Assembly (NCBI GenBank): GCA_014607495.2
Contig: CP053155.1
Span: 8,742,001 to 8,806,000 of the forward strand
Length of the DNA stretch: 64,000 nt
Source of the DNA: Carposina sasakii
Taxonomy: Eukaryota; Arthropoda; Insecta; Lepidoptera; Carposinidae
Direction of reading: 5' to 3'
The first letter of the stretch is position 1. The number at the start of each line of letters is the position of its first letter. Made by a program: the position numbers and the translations under genes. A model generated the notes under the pieces. The model did not search any database, was not told the DNA's origin, and saw only the letters and a list, made by a program, of their open reading frames with translations. Shown piece after piece: positions 9,520 to 22,500 of this stretch.

Positions 9520-10549
9520 AATCTTATATGCGATACATGAAATGCATAAAGTACCCTAGCCGGTTGAGTCAATCTATTTCCACAATAAATAAACACGAGT
9601 CAAACCGATATTCAATTACCATCGCCATTTGTAGAAAATGTAGTCTGATTTCACAATCAGCGACGATCTCATTCAAACAGTTTATACGATTACGTAGAAC
9701 TTGTACAAATAAAGTTGAAGTGTCTGTAATGTGAGAACAGTGTTTAGTGCTTTATTAATATTATGTTGATGCATAGAAGTTATTAACTATGAGTATGTAT
9801 GGTTCACTTTCATGTCTTTCTATATTTTGTCGTAACTACGCGCTCGTACTTGCATCGCTTAAGGCAGAAGGCGTTTAAGTTAAATTTTAACTTTAAAAAC
9901 TTTAAAAAATTTAAGCCTCTGTGGACAGGTTGTCTATAGTGTACTGTACTTTCCTTACTTTTCGAGGGAAATCACGGTCACCGCCTAGTAATATGTTTTG
10001 AATTTCCGTGGAGGACCAGAGCAGTTACGTGAGTCTGCGGATCCAGTGAAATATCTTTATTTGTAATGTGCTACAGTGAGTATGTGACGCAAGTGCGAGC
10101 GCGTGGGAGCCGAAGCTGGATTAAACTGGATTCCAGTAGAGACGCTCTGATTTATATGGATCTGCCTTCTACTGGCCGCGTTTCCACCCTAGCACGATTC
10201 CAAGAGCTTAATCGCCTTCTAGATCTAACAAAACTCTTCTCGAAGCAGTAAATCTGTAAAATTAGTTTTATCCAGTTTTTTAATCACGCTCTTCGCCGCT
10301 GTTGTTCCTAGCTTGTACCGTAAATTGATGTTGGTTTAACTGGAATGAGAAGTTCTTGAATTATAAGGTATTTGTACTTTCAAAGACGGTCCCGTAGAGC
10401 AGACGAGAGTTAGTAATTTTTGTGGATATTAACATTTCTAAGTTTCCATTCATTTTGACCTACGAGTTATATTTTGGTACTTTGATGGCTGAAAAATCGA
10501 AATAACTGTTAGAAGTTTTTTTTTTATCGATATTCATCACATCAATGTT
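9520..10549. other. Intergenic, no supported gene
   Basis: AT-rich with one GC-richer patch (10060-10260) holding a 61-codon frame. That frame has no recognisable motif and its sequence looks like repeat material. Nothing else is supported. Confidence 0.35.
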
Positions 10550-10625
10550 TGCACCTACCGGGATTCGAACCCAGGACCTATGGTGTCGCAGGCAGGGGCA
10601 CTACCAACTACACCAATCGGCCGTC
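10550..10625 (-). repeat. tRNA-derived SINE head (minus strand)
   Basis: On the minus strand an A-box-like TGGTGTAGTTGGTAGTG is followed by a B-box GGGTTCGAATCC at tRNA spacing. The outer ends do not pair into an acceptor stem, so this is a tRNA-like promoter of a SINE and not a functional tRNA. Confidence 0.6.
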
Positions 10626-10803
10626 TACATCTTGTGATTTGGTTTATGTTATCGTTCCTTCCTAGCATATAATTTTATTCTTTACTATCGTACAATATTG
10701 GAAAATCGTTATCTCATGTAATATCAGTGCTTACGACCTATTCAACTATGTAATAAGATGATTATATTGACTTCGTCCGCATTGACGGTACCTCATTATA
10801 TAT

Positions 10804-11150
10804 AGCGGTGATAGCCCAGTGGTTAAGACGTGCACCTTCCAAGCTGGAGGCGTAAGTTCGATCCCAGTCACGGGCCTGTACCAATGAATTTATTCCATGT
10901 AGAGATTTTAAGGTTGCAAAATTGTCACTTAGCTCGTGCCTCGGAAAGCACGTAAAACCGTTGGTCCTGCGCCTGATCTCTCTCCGGTGGTGTCGGCTTT
11001 CCGTCCCATCGGACTATGAGAGTAACGGAATAGAGAGTGCATCTGTGTTTGCGCACACACTTGTGCACTATAATATCTCCTGCGTACTTGGCCAATCTCC
11101 GTAGAGATTGGTCGCCTTGGCCGAAATACGGTCGGAGATCATCACCTCAT
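10804..11150 (+). repeat. tRNA-headed SINE-like element
   Basis: A-box TAGCCCAGTGGTTAAGACGTG (10813 on) and B-box AGTTCGATCCCAG start the unit. The body carries the lepidopteran-type blocks TTGGCCAATCTCCG and GATTGGTCGCC and ends near GGAGATCATCACC. No acceptor-stem pairing, so it is not a tRNA gene. A 60-codon frame inside it is fortuitous. Confidence 0.6.
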
Positions 11151-11440
11151 TATAGTTAGCTTGTATTGCTTCTAGTCTACATCAGATGTAACTAGATTGT
11201 AGTCTGTCTATGAATTGAATAGATACCTAGTAGAAAGATGTAAGAACTAACCATTATTTTTTAATTAATACAATAATGTAATGTAGTAGGTAAGTAATTA
11301 CCTATTTATTTTAACTATTAATTCAATATCTCTTAAATAATGTACCTAGATAATGAGATGAACGTTTCGTTACAACAACAATTAAGTGCCAATAATTTAA
11401 CAATATTAAGTTAGACTACATTTATTTTATTTAGAGACTA

Positions 11441-12200
11441 GCAGCCCGCGGTTCCGGCTTCGCTCGGATATTCGACTTTTACAGCTGTAGTTATGAAAAT
11501 AGAAACTCCTTCCAATTCAAAGTGATAATAAGTTGCCAATTATTATATCTGACAGATGGACAGACCTAGGTTCTTTATTAATTACGGAAAACTAATAAAT
11601 TACCGGTAGGTAGTTTAAAATTGAGTTTCTTTAAATATTTTTTATTTTTTAAAGAGAGTAAGAGAATTGGACAAAGTAAGAGAGTTGGTTGGTTGGTTGG
11701 TTGGTTGGTTGGTTGGTTGGTTGGTTGGTTGGTTGGTAGGTTGGTTGGTTGGTTGGTTGGTTGGTTGGTTGGTTGGTTGGTTGGTTGTTTGGTTGGTTGG
11801 TTGGTTGGTTGGTTGGTTGGTTGGTTGGTTGGTTGGTTGGTTGGTTGGTTGGTTGGTTGGTTGGTTGGTTGGTTGGTTGGTTGGTAGGTTGATTATGGAC
11901 GTACTATAATGAAGATTAAATTCAAAAAATTTCTTTATATACTACATTAATTGTTTTACCCTCATTGGTTAAAACAAAAATGTTTCTATTAGAAGTGACT
12001 CGAGAAAGTGCAACGTATAACTGTCCGTGACTGAAGCATGGCCCAGTTAAATCTATGCCAGCTACGTTGAGAGTCTGTCCTTGCGCCTTATTTATTGTCA
12101 TGCCAAAACAGAGTCTAACAGGGAATTGAACCCTTTTAAAATCAATTGTAAACTTGAAACGAAGCGCCGCGCCGCGCCGCACTGAAAATTTTATAATTCG
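11441..12200 (-). mobile_element. 5'-truncated Helitron relic
   Basis: Read on the minus strand, this holds the C-terminal end of a PIF1-like Helitron helicase (about 12150 to 11922), then non-coding sequence containing a (TTGG)n array, and a GC-rich terminus ending GCTGCTAG near 11441, the CTAG end expected of Helitrons. The Rep domain and most of the helicase are missing. Confidence 0.65.
11684..11890 (+). repeat. (TTGG)n microsatellite, about 200 bp
   Basis: About fifty tandem TTGG units with a few interruptions (GGTAGG, TGTTTGG). Because the unit is 4 bp, every frame reads as Leu-Val-Gly-Trp repeats; those open frames are not genes. Confidence 0.97.
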
Positions 12201-12206
12201 ACACAA
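11922..12206 (-). pseudogene. Helitron PIF1-like helicase C-terminal fragment
   Basis: A 94-codon frame whose middle reads [20 protein letters not shown] and then [11 protein letters not shown], the terminal helicase motifs of Helitron RepHel proteins (superfamily 1B). It ends with a KNVVYKE-like motif, the usual end of these proteins. The upstream part runs into GC-rich unrelated sequence at about 12150-12400, so only the last tenth or less of the protein survives. Confidence 0.8.
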
Positions 12207-12429
12207 CCATCAACGTTATCTGCCCTCACGTGTCTGCCCGTTCGGGTCGCGCACCTCAACATGAGCCCACCCCCACCACCGCCGTCGCCGCCGCCGCGCG
12301 CCTCCACTCGCCGCCACTGTCGTGCTATGCGGACCGACCGACTGACACAACGACGGAACGCAGCCGCCGCCGCCGCCATCTCTGCCCTCGGCATTGTAAA
12401 TGCATCTTGTGTATTAATATATTAACATA

Positions 12430-14510
12430 AAAGTGTTATGATATGTATATTCGGAATCCTCATTTCATCAGCTTTAATTTTATATGCATTTTGTTTTATG
12501 TTTATTGGTCTATGTCGGTAGGAACATCGAGTAATTGAAAAATAAGATATTTCGTAAATTAAACTTGAACACCACTAAAATCGTTATTGTGGCTAAACCT
12601 TAAAGGATAGACATATGCTATCGCAGACTTTTTTATAGAACTTTTTGAGAAGAATAATTCCCCCATACATTGTTATTCTGTATTTTGAGTTATTTCAGCA
12701 GCGCACGCAATGCAAGCCTCCAAAAAGCTCGTTTTTCTTCCGTCCGTCTGATAACTGTTACGATTACTCTAATAATTTCTTAAGTAGGTACACCTAAATT
12801 ATACACCTATAGAATCCCTGGAATGTCTTCTTTCCATTATTGTAAACCGCATAGCTATTGATATAGTAGTTTTTGAGATCCTAGGTAACAAACACATTTT
12901 GGGCGCCCTTCGCAACTTCATTTTATACTATGTATAGATAGATTTATACTATGTATAGAAGAATAAACTTCAAATGGATTTTCGATTGGAGTGTAGTTGT
13001 GGCGACGCGCGTGGCACTACTCGTACTAACTGCTGTGACGTTCCGATTACCAAGAAACTTTTTGTGCAATATATTTGTAACGGTAAAACTTTTTTGAGTT
13101 GTCTTCTGAAACAAATCTTTGTATGGAACATACGTTTTCAACTCACACACGTTTGGTCTTAGCGTAATCTTTGCATTTCTATTTCATTAGGTACTTAAAT
13201 GTTTTCCTGGTATTTACAAGCCTTTTTAAATAGTTAGCATGTTATCTGGATTCATCGTAATGCCTTATTCCATTAGGTAGATAAGTATAGGTAGTCGTTG
13301 CCATAAAGAATAAAATTTAAAAAATACGTTTAACTTTCCAAGTTTACACCACTAGGTATGTAACATTGAAACTTGGAAAGTATCGTCCAAAAGCGTGTCT
13401 AAAAGTTCAACTGCGACAGCTAGAGCTAGAAATGTTTAAGCTATGTTGCAAATGTTATACACAAAGCTATATTCAGTAGAGACGACATTGAAACAAACAT
13501 ATTTTGTTATTACCTACTTTATTATAAAAGAATTTAATCCACCTATGTTTTTATTCTTACATTTTTGCACTAACCAATGTTTTAATAGAAAATGCGTTAA
13601 GATAAAAATATAGAGATAGGAACTTTTTAATCGTTGAACTATTACGTCATACGATGGGTATTTTCTCATTATACAACTAAGTATGCGGCCTTCATAAGGG
13701 TCGCATAAGATGGTTAAAATTAAAAATAGGCTAGTCGAGACCGCTGCGCTATGTCAGAGACGTGTAATTACATTCTTGTGTGTCCTCTCCCCTAATTCGC
13801 CTCCTTCCACCCCCCTATATCTAGCTACGTAGAGTCGTATGTCCTATTGGAGACGAGACAATGTGCAAGTCCAACTGGGGTTATACATGCCGTTCATTTT
13901 GCGCTGAGATTTTTGTAAATGTATTCTAGATTGGTATAGATACCTATAATTTTTGTTATATTTATATTATATTTACATGTGTTCATATTCCGCGATGTAA
14001 TCTCGAAACAGAAAGCTATACTTAGTTTTAAAAGTTATTTAATATCCTATTCGAAGTCATGATCGTCGAATGTCGAATTTCGTTACCTCAAATTACATAA
14101 TACGAAATATATCTCATATCTACTTACTGCGTACATGTATCCATCCATAGATGTCATATTATTGTAACTAAGATGCGAGTACTATGGGTTCCCTGTATAC
14201 TGCGTCAGTTACAGTCGAACGTGACGTGTTGAACGGGGCCTATTGTGGCTCGACAGGCGTTGTGAGATACAGATCTACCAAAAATAACTTACAGCCTAGT
14301 TCTATTCAGTGTATGTGCTGAAATTGTATGAATCTGAAGAGGGTAAAGTTATGGTGTTAGAAAATATGATACGGATGACAAGAATTCTTTATGAAACTGT
14401 TACACCTACATATATAATTGAGTTTGCAGGAACCCCATAAGGTAAAGTTTAGGGTCCTCTGGTAATAATTCAAATACACGATATCGAGGGATACCTTCAG
14501 AAGTATGTAT
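12430..14510. other. Gene-poor AT-rich stretch
   Basis: No frame with protein-like content, no structural RNA and no clear repeat boundary. The short frames at 12944-13162 overlap on both strands and look fortuitous. Confidence 0.35.
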
Positions 14511-14511
14511 T

Positions 14512-14600
14512 CATCATCGTCAGCCTATGCAGCCCACTGCTGGACGTAGGCCTCCCCAGAGTGCGCCACATGGCTCGATCTTCCGTTTTTGCCATCCAGT
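14512..14600 (-). repeat. LINE 3' tail relic
   Basis: Reads as the reverse complement of the GGGGAGGCCTACGTCCAGCA tail seen at 17185-17240, with the terminal CATCATCGTCAG word. A fragment of a non-LTR retrotransposon end. Confidence 0.6.
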
Positions 14601-14897
14601 TACTACCAGCCGCCGTCTTCAAGATAAGAAATAATACGAATCACAAATCTAGAGCCGGCAAATACTAAAGAGGTTGTGCTCGTGGTCAAGTTTCAGTCAC
14701 CTCCTTTGTTAAATTGTAAATTCAATTTTTTGCAGACAATGAACCAACACAACGTTCTCCTACTATAAAATTCTCTTTTACCAGTGTAATGCAATAAGGA
14801 AATGGTCACAAGTGTTATACCATAACAGCAATCAGAAGGAAGTAAATAAACCGGGCATGCCGCAACAAGTGGGTCACAGCAGCCCCGCCCCGGCCGC

Positions 14898-14932
14898 AGT
14901 GGGTCATGAACGCGGCTTGTTCATGACCCACT
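14898..14932. repeat. 14-bp perfect hairpin
   Basis: AGTGGGTCATGAAC, loop GCGGCTT, GTTCATGACCCACT. It lies in a GC-rich patch (14850-15000) with a 65-codon frame that I do not recognise. Confidence 0.7.
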
Positions 14933-15009
14933 TTATCTCAAAAATCTACAGCCGCCGGTTCAAACCAATCGAAGCTCCGTCGGGATCGACACCCACCTTT
15001 GTATTGTAG

Positions 15010-16340
15010 GCAGATTGTCCGGAAGATAGTCAATTGCAATTGATTAGGCTTTTTGTCATGGTCTCATTTTATACCTCGCTTCGCTCTGCTGCGCTCTGTT
15101 ATTTCTATCTTCTTTTTTTACATAAAAATAAAAAGGTATCAAACATACTTACCTACCTAATTTGGACGGCGACTAATATCTAATCTATTCAAGTTCAGTT
15201 CAACGTTTCTAAACGACTTTCGTCAAGTTTGTACAAAATTAACCCTAACGCGGAGGTAAAAATAATAGTACACGCGGACGAAGTAGTCACAAGTCCTATA
15301 CAATGTATTAAGACCTATTAAGACAAATAAAACCATCGCCAGGAAGATGAAACTATAATTTGATGAAGCAACTAACATTAATGCTAACTCTTCATCTCGA
15401 TGAGAGTAAGAACCTATAAACTATGACAAGTTAAGAGTTGCGGACATCTAGTTTATAATTTAACTAGATTAGGATGCACGAGCCCGGCGCTGGCTAATCC
15501 AATAACATCAGAATGGAGGAGCAGGGTCTCCACGTCCAGACGCTCTCTTAGGACACAGCCTGATGCAATATTCATGAATGTATTTAGAGATAGATGCTGC
15601 CCACAACTTTACTTGTTTTAACGCTATGTTGTAGTGTGCTCGATACATCAGGGAAGACTTTGGTTATCTAGTCTATTTTATGAAGACTTATTGGCATTAT
15701 ATAGTTAGAACATGCCATTTGGATATTGCTCAATCATAAAAAGTATTTACGAGAATCGACGGGTATGTCAATCGCGTAACAGCGTGTAATACTCGAATCT
15801 CTACAATTGAATTGCAGTAAAACATCTTCGAATAAATGAATGTACTTTGTGGTTTCCATATACATATTTATTATTTTGTGAGTGCTCTGTATAGAGTGTA
15901 GAACGTGTATCATATTGTCAGTACAGCCACGATAGCTGCTAAAGTGATATGTAGTCCCGCAATACATTTTTGACGTGAAACGTCTTTAAAATCGCGCCGA
16001 AACATACGGGTACCAGGTTTAAAAACTGGACCGTAACGAAAAGGTCTATATCATCGTACCTTAATAATTAAAAAACTATTAGTCTTAGAAACAAAAATGT
16101 GGTGTAAATATTTCACTTATATAGTCAGCTCGCTGTTATGACATTGAGTTCGTGTCGGGGTCAAGCGGGGCGGCGGGGGAGGGATACTGCTATAACTGTG
16201 CGAAACCGGCGCTCACGCTTGTTTCTATTCAGTGTAACTCGTGACTCCGACTTTATAGCGTGGTGATTCTTTCGTGTGTTTGTCAAGTTTATTTGAACCG
16301 ATTGATTTATACAAAAATAAGTGTAATTTGGACAGTATTT
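15010..16340. other. Intergenic, no supported gene
   Basis: AT-rich sequence with small relic-like patches (for example CACGCGGACGAAGTAG near 15273, a common terminal word of lepidopteran repeats). The frame at 15734-15967 has no recognisable content. Confidence 0.3.
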
Positions 16341-16349
16341 ATATCTATA

Positions 16350-16546
16350 CTAATATTATAAAGCTGAAGAGTTTGTTTGTTTGTTTGTTTGAACGCGCTA
16401 ATCTCAGGAACTACTGGTCTGATTTGAAAAATTCTTTCAGTGTTAGATAGCCCATTTACCAAGGAAGGCTACAGTCTATACAACAACCTGCCCGGCTTCG
16501 CACGGGTACAACGCCCCCTCACGCGGACGAAGTCGTGGGCGGCTGC
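16350..16546 (+). mobile_element. Helitron-like non-autonomous element
   Basis: Starts TCTATACTAATATTATAAAG, followed by a TTTG run and GAACGCGCTAATCTCAGGAA, and ends in the GC-rich GACGAAGTCGTGGGCGGCTGCTA. These are the usual ends of a very common lepidopteran short repeat. Confidence 0.55.
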
Positions 16547-16962
16547 TATTTAAAATAACCAGAAAGTGACAATAAATATATAAACATTTGCTATGTATTT
16601 TATGTTTCTATTACGTACCTGTTCTTTTTTTATTAAAATACTTAAAACAGCGTCCATCTTGTTTTCATTTCAATCTTTTACTTTAAAAGCGATTCGCTAA
16701 CATAGACGTTTCACGTTAAAACCAACGGCCGTGTGCCCCGACACAGCCCCACCCGCTTTTGTTCCACACCCGTGTCGCGGGTATTGTATCGCATTCCCTA
16801 TGTATATTTTACTTACGTACACCTTTATGAGGAAATGTTGTGTGTATTTTGTTACTTTCAAAGGGTATTGCGTTTTCCCACTTTACACGGATCAGTAGAA
16901 AATTACCTTCTTTTATTGTAAAGGTCTATTATTAAAAGAAGCTAATAAAAGACGTATATTAA

Positions 16963-17232
16963 ACCCGCGGCCGCGTGGTGCCGGCAGAGTAGATTTCGTA
17001 CCACCCCATGTCTGCCCGTGGGTATATTACGAGGCGATTAAGGGTTTCCGGGAGGTGGGCAGCAGCGCCTCTCGTGTTGACAACATAGTCCAAAATACAA
17101 ACTGCGGTCACCAACCCGCCTGCACAGCGTGGTGATTATGGGCAAATACCCCACATGGCAGTCTTGTGACGTGCCCTGGGGGAGGCCTACGTCCAGCAGT
17201 GGACAGCAATAGGCCGATGATGATGATGATGA
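16963..17232 (+). repeat. LINE 3' tail (non-LTR retrotransposon relic)
   Basis: Contains TGCGGTCACCAACCCGCCTG, GTGGTGATTATGGGCAAA, GGGGGAGGCCTACGTCCAGC and a terminal GATGATGATGATGATG run. A sister copy lies at 45695-45920. No reverse-transcriptase frame is left. Confidence 0.7.
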
Positions 17233-17809
17233 TAAAACCCTGTATCCTAAGAATTTTCGTACTTTTCATCGTGGTATATACCTACTTATGAATTTTAACT
17301 TCCTATATGCATTTTAATTTAACTACTGTCCTGTCTATGTGGTACATCAGTAATAAGTACTATAATAAAAGAACGATAGTTTTTATGACGGGTATTATAG
17401 GTACCTATTAGACTTTTATAGGTACGGGGGAAACTTAATAGAAATAATTTTTTTTTAACGAAAAACTGACTTCCGCCCCTATGAGACAAAACTAAAGTAA
17501 AATTTTTCTAAAATATATGTTACGTTATGCCTTGTACGAAGTTTAGAAGGCATAATGTTGTCAGATTTAGATGCCAGCAAATTATTAAATCGGCCACATG
17601 ACGAAAGGGCACAGAGAGAAATGACTAGGCTTCGAAATTTGACGTCTGACAATATAAGCAACATATAATTGCACTCCTTCTTCCTGCCCTGTTCCCAATC
17701 ATTTTACCTCTTCCTCTTACCATAATCATCTTACTTAGGACACGGCTCAACGGAGTATAATTACACGACTTAATTTATTATCTTTATTATCTTATTATCT
17801 CCATCTTCA

Positions 17810-17870
17810 TAAGCCTATTGCAGTCCACTACTCTGGACCTAGGCCACCCCCTGCCATAGGGGGATTTTGT
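17810..17870 (-). repeat. LINE tail fragment
   Basis: CCTATTGCAGTCCACTACTC and CTAGGCCACCCCC match, in reverse, the terminal LINE words seen at 17185-17225. Confidence 0.5.
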
Positions 17871-17894
17871 TACTAAAAAGGTCCACTATCTGTT

Positions 17895-18298
17895 TTTCGG
17901 CGGCTCCATCATCAGACCCTTGTCCTTTATATTATGTGTAGCTGACCAAAATTCTCTATAAAAATCTAAAAACAGACTACTCGTGCCCTTTATATTTGAG
18001 GATATCCCTAGATTCCTTAGAGATTCCATCATCAGATGTTATGTTTTATATGTAGGTGATCAAAACGCTCAGTAAAAGTATAAAAACAGACTACATGTGC
18101 CTACAATATTCGAGGATTGCCCTCGATTTCTCCAAGATCCCATGTGGTGAATATGGGACCAACCTGGAAGTATACCATGACCAACTATAAAAAAATTTAA
18201 ATCGGTTCATAAATGACGGAGTTCTGAGGTAACACACATAAAAAATAAAAAAACATACAGACGAATTGATAACCTCTCTTTTTAAAGTCGGTTAATAA
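17895..18298 (+). repeat. Lepidopteran-type repeat with internal 120-bp duplication
   Basis: Two successive units of about 120 bp begin TCCATCATCAGA (near 17907 and 18026) and share AAAACAGACTAC and TCGAGGAT-like blocks. The unit ends in ACAGACGAATTGATAACCTC followed by AAAGTCGGTTAA, a frequent 3' end of lepidopteran interspersed repeats. Confidence 0.6.
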
Positions 18299-19271
18299 AG
18301 AATTAAATTAGTTTTGGCTAATAAATTCTTATTCTAAACTAAGCATCTCATATAGCGGCGTAGTCGTTATATAGGGGTTACTTTATGAATAGGTAAGTAC
18401 ACAGAAATATTTTCCATATATTATAGTGTATTTTACCTTATACTTATTCTGTAAACCACAACACAGTTTAAACTGTGTTAGTTCGATAATATGGACAGAA
18501 AAAAGTGTCGTTTCTTTATTTTTGGCCACGGAAGCCTATTGTATTGTACTTACCTATATATTTATCATAATCTCTATCATTACCAGCGCCGCAGCGCGAT
18601 CAAGATGTAATGTTCCACTTCCTTGGCTTTGTGTCTTTACAACGTTAACAACGTATCTGCGCTCCTGACTCCTTCCTTCCTGCTCGCGATCCGTCCTTCG
18701 CTTTACAACGTCCGCGACGAGGCTGCCTTTTTACCTCAGCCTTACACATTTCCTTCATGTCCCCGCTCGTTTTTCACTCTCTTTTATGATCGAAATTTAT
18801 GCAGACATAAATGGGAAATGCCGAATTAAGAATTTCGCTAGAATATTTAACGATATTGCATGCAAAGTTATGTCGGATCACCTAGCTACCGTACGGGAAA
18901 GTTGGCGGCGAAAAGTTTGAGATGGCGAGCGAGGGCAGGGGCAGTAAAACCTCGCGACTTGAGACGACTATATTGATTTTCCCTCCGCTGATGTATTTCA
19001 TTCTCCATCTGTTGCTCTCCATAAAATTTACGACAGTATTACCCAGTCGTTATTTTTGTATGAAGAGTTTTATCGCCAGAAGGCGTCGTTTTCCAGATCA
19101 TGAGTTTTTCTTTGGCACATAGAATTTTTATCGAGTTTGCTAATACTGTGCTCAACGGTTACTAGTAAATGGCTACTAAATATTGATTGGTACTTCCTAC
19201 TCCCACATATTTCAGTTAGGTATAATATAGTTACATATGTATAATATCGACCTAGAATAGATACTAGTTAT

Positions 19272-19399
19272 TAACGGCCAATTTTAATACTAGAGATCAT
19301 AAAGAATCTCAAATTTGAAATTTTGTATAGAAACAATGGAAGATTTAATCTGAAATATGAAAAAAATCTCTCGAGGTCGGTTATTGCAATTGGCTGTAA
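19272..19399 (+). repeat. TAACGGCCAATTT-type MITE, copy 1
   Basis: About 130 bp with inverted ends TAACGGCCAATTTTAATAC and AATTGGCTGTAA and a central TTTGAAATTTTGTATAGAAA. Sister copies: 22998-23418 (interrupted), 26602-26743 and 33266-33523 (interrupted). Confidence 0.65.
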
Positions 19400-19596
19400 G
19401 ACAAGGTAAAAAATTAACTACACCCGAGAAACCTGTTGTAGATCCGTTAAGATCCTTTTTCTATGGCTTCCGGTCTCTCATCATTTATTTCTCCTAAATG
19501 TACAGAAAAAGGCAACGTAATTCGCGACATAGCAGTTTTCTACATTTCGATGCCTGCTGCTATATATAGACTAAACCTTATTTCTATTTGTCGCAG

Positions 19597-22500
19597 ATGG
19601 TGGCGACGGAGGAGACAGGCGCTGCTGTGCCCGGGCAGATGGAGCCGGGGGCGTTCGGCAAGCTGCGCCAGACGCTCTCCTCGTCACTGCTCACGGCCCA
19701 GGACAAAGGTAAGTATAATTCTTGCACGGAAGGTATGGTGTTCTCGTATTCTAGGATGATTGGATGTACAACTAGCTACTACCGCGAGTCTGTCAGCATG
19801 GAAAAATCCAAAATATATGCAGTGTCATGATTAACTATTCTAGACGCCCGGCTAGATGTCAAAAAGTACAAACGATGTCTGTGTGATAAACACTCATCTA
19901 TGAACATTAGTATTAGATATAAGTGTTAGGATGTTAGGTGCTACTAGGTAAGATGTTAGGTGCTACTAGGTAAATGCACACTTCTGAACGGTTATACTTG
20001 TATAATAACATGACATTTGTCAGAGATTTATCCATGAAAACTATGAAAATTAGACGATTAGTTTGTACAAAAAATACCACTTTTACTTTCATATATGTAC
20101 AGAGAAGTAGGCCGGAATAATTTATAATTTATCTGTGTTAACATCGCAACCAGGTTAATAAACACAAATAAATGTCAGGTATAAAATGTTACTCTCCAGA
20201 GAAGTTGGGCAAACTGCGAGGGAGGTAATAATGAGGCTGCACGAAGTTATGGAACATTCAAGAACTTTCCCTAATGGTACATCTAGTACCTACTATTATT
20301 GAGTAACAAATTTAATACTTACCAATATCTATAATTAAGTATATTTCGTTTCGAGAAAGTTTTCAAATTAATTTGACGGCTTTCGTCTAAAACTCTCGAT
20401 CTTTGAGCGTTAACGTGGGTTCACTTTACAGAAGTAAAATATCTAAATACCTAAAATATTTTAGGTTATAGTTAGATAGGTACCTACCTAATTAATGTTT
20501 ACATCACTTTAACCGAATAACCTTAGTAGGGACAAATAAAATTCTATATATATAATAAACTGCATATGTTTTACATGCATAACTTTAAAAATATTTACAT
20601 CAGAAGCTTTACGTAACAAAATTATAATTTTTTTGGTTTGAATAGTTAATATTACTAGTATATAAAAACACCTAGTAATAAAATAACCTACGGATGTCGT
20701 TTTAGAAATACTAGACAGACAGTAGCAGCTCTATTTATCTTCAGTGAAGTAGTTCACTTGTATTCACTTTGCGCTTTACTCGTATTGCCAGCAAACTGCC
20801 TGAACAACTTCCTCGTACATTATCATGACCGCGGTAAAAGAAAGTAATTTATGGTATTTTTTTTACTATACTATGGGTGTAGGATCAATTAGGAAAATAT
20901 CTAAACGCTGACATCAGACCGATATACTTTTCACAATTTATATACTGTATAATTTAGAGATTACTCAATATGTTTATACCTAGCTACTCGTTATGTTATT
21001 AAGACTACTCCGAGCCTAGAACATGTCCTTGCCCGGAGCAATCCCGGACGCCAAGCTGCGGAAAATCAACATTCCACCCCCGGCTTTAACCTCATGCCCC
21101 AATGCACCACATAATACAGAAGACATTACCCTTCAAGGCTTAATACTATCCATTCATCACTCGGAAAACGTGCCGATCATGATGATAGCGCGAAAAATAT
21201 ACACACTAATGCCTACAAATGGGAAAAACTTTAATCCTCACTCCAACAAAGCGAGTAACTTTCTACTGACTGATAACGTTATCAGAAGGCGAGGCGAGGA
21301 TCTCTCTCGGCCGCGACTGTACGGACCTGCCCTCCAACTTGTGATCGGACAAAGTTTAACTTTGTGTATCTAGGACCAATCCAACCCTTGTTTACGTCAT
21401 TTCAAATCCCTGAGCGATTAAATCGTTTCTATTTAGTTCATGTAAATCCCATCCCTTGCGGTCGTAACCTGTGATAAAAATGGCAGGGTTTGTATCTATT
21501 TCATTATTTCACAGTAAAATTGATTCTACCTACGGTCCTTCATTTAATCAGTTGGGTTGACAAAGAGACTATACACCCCGGAATAGCCTGTAACCTACTC
21601 ATTAATTAAGACTTATACCTAGGTATTATGTAGAATGACTACGATGTATCTGTCGCAGGCAATTTGTATGATTCGTCTTTATACAAAACGACTAGGCATT
21701 TTGAATAGTATAGGTTTTGGAGCGAGACAATTTGGCTTCTAGCAATTGGTCTGCTTAATTAATTAGGTTAGGTTATGTTAGACCTGTTAAAATAACAACG
21801 CACGAGTCGAGTGAGCGTAGCGAGCATGTCCCTGCAGCGACCGGCGAAGTGCTAAAAGGAATTTTTTCTCTCATACTATTCAAAATGCCTGGCGACCGTT
21901 TATAAACGGACGACGCCGTTTGTATAAAGACGAATCATACAAATTGCCTGCGACATATCTATAATAAAATAGGTTTGAAACTGATATTCCTACCTATAAA
22001 ATTCTCCAACTATATATTACCAATATAGATTTGTAAGGAGTTCGCGTAAATTTTCCATAATCCTGCTTTGTGTGCAATTACGTAATTTCGATATTTTGGT
22101 GGAGGTAAGACAAAACCGTGCAATATTCGACAGACGAGAAGATCGCGACGGAATTTATGAACATTTCTCAATATTCATGGAGGAGCGCACCGCCGCGCCT
22201 CTCCCGGGGGACCCCGGGGTGCTTTGTTAGTGGATTCCTCTCGAGGCAGACACAAACTGCCGACTTATTTGAATTCCCTTCATTTCATTCCGATTCTGTA
22301 TTTCATAACAATGAACTAAATGTGATTTGCGTTTAAATAACTTTGGTGTCTGTTTCACAAGTAGCCGAGGCTGAGGATTACTCTAGAGAAATGTATTGTG
22401 CTGGATTATTATATAATTATATTTTCATCTTTCTTTAGAATTTTCCACTTTTGTATGATTAGCATTCTTTTGTTTTTTTTATTAATAATATCTTGTTATT

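Noticed and set aside
10804..10875. tRNA gene
   Set aside because: A- and B-box are present but the acceptor and anticodon stems do not form; it heads a longer SINE-like repeat.
11621..11909. Open frames of LVGW repeats
   Set aside because: They are the three-frame translation of a (TTGG)n microsatellite, not a protein gene.
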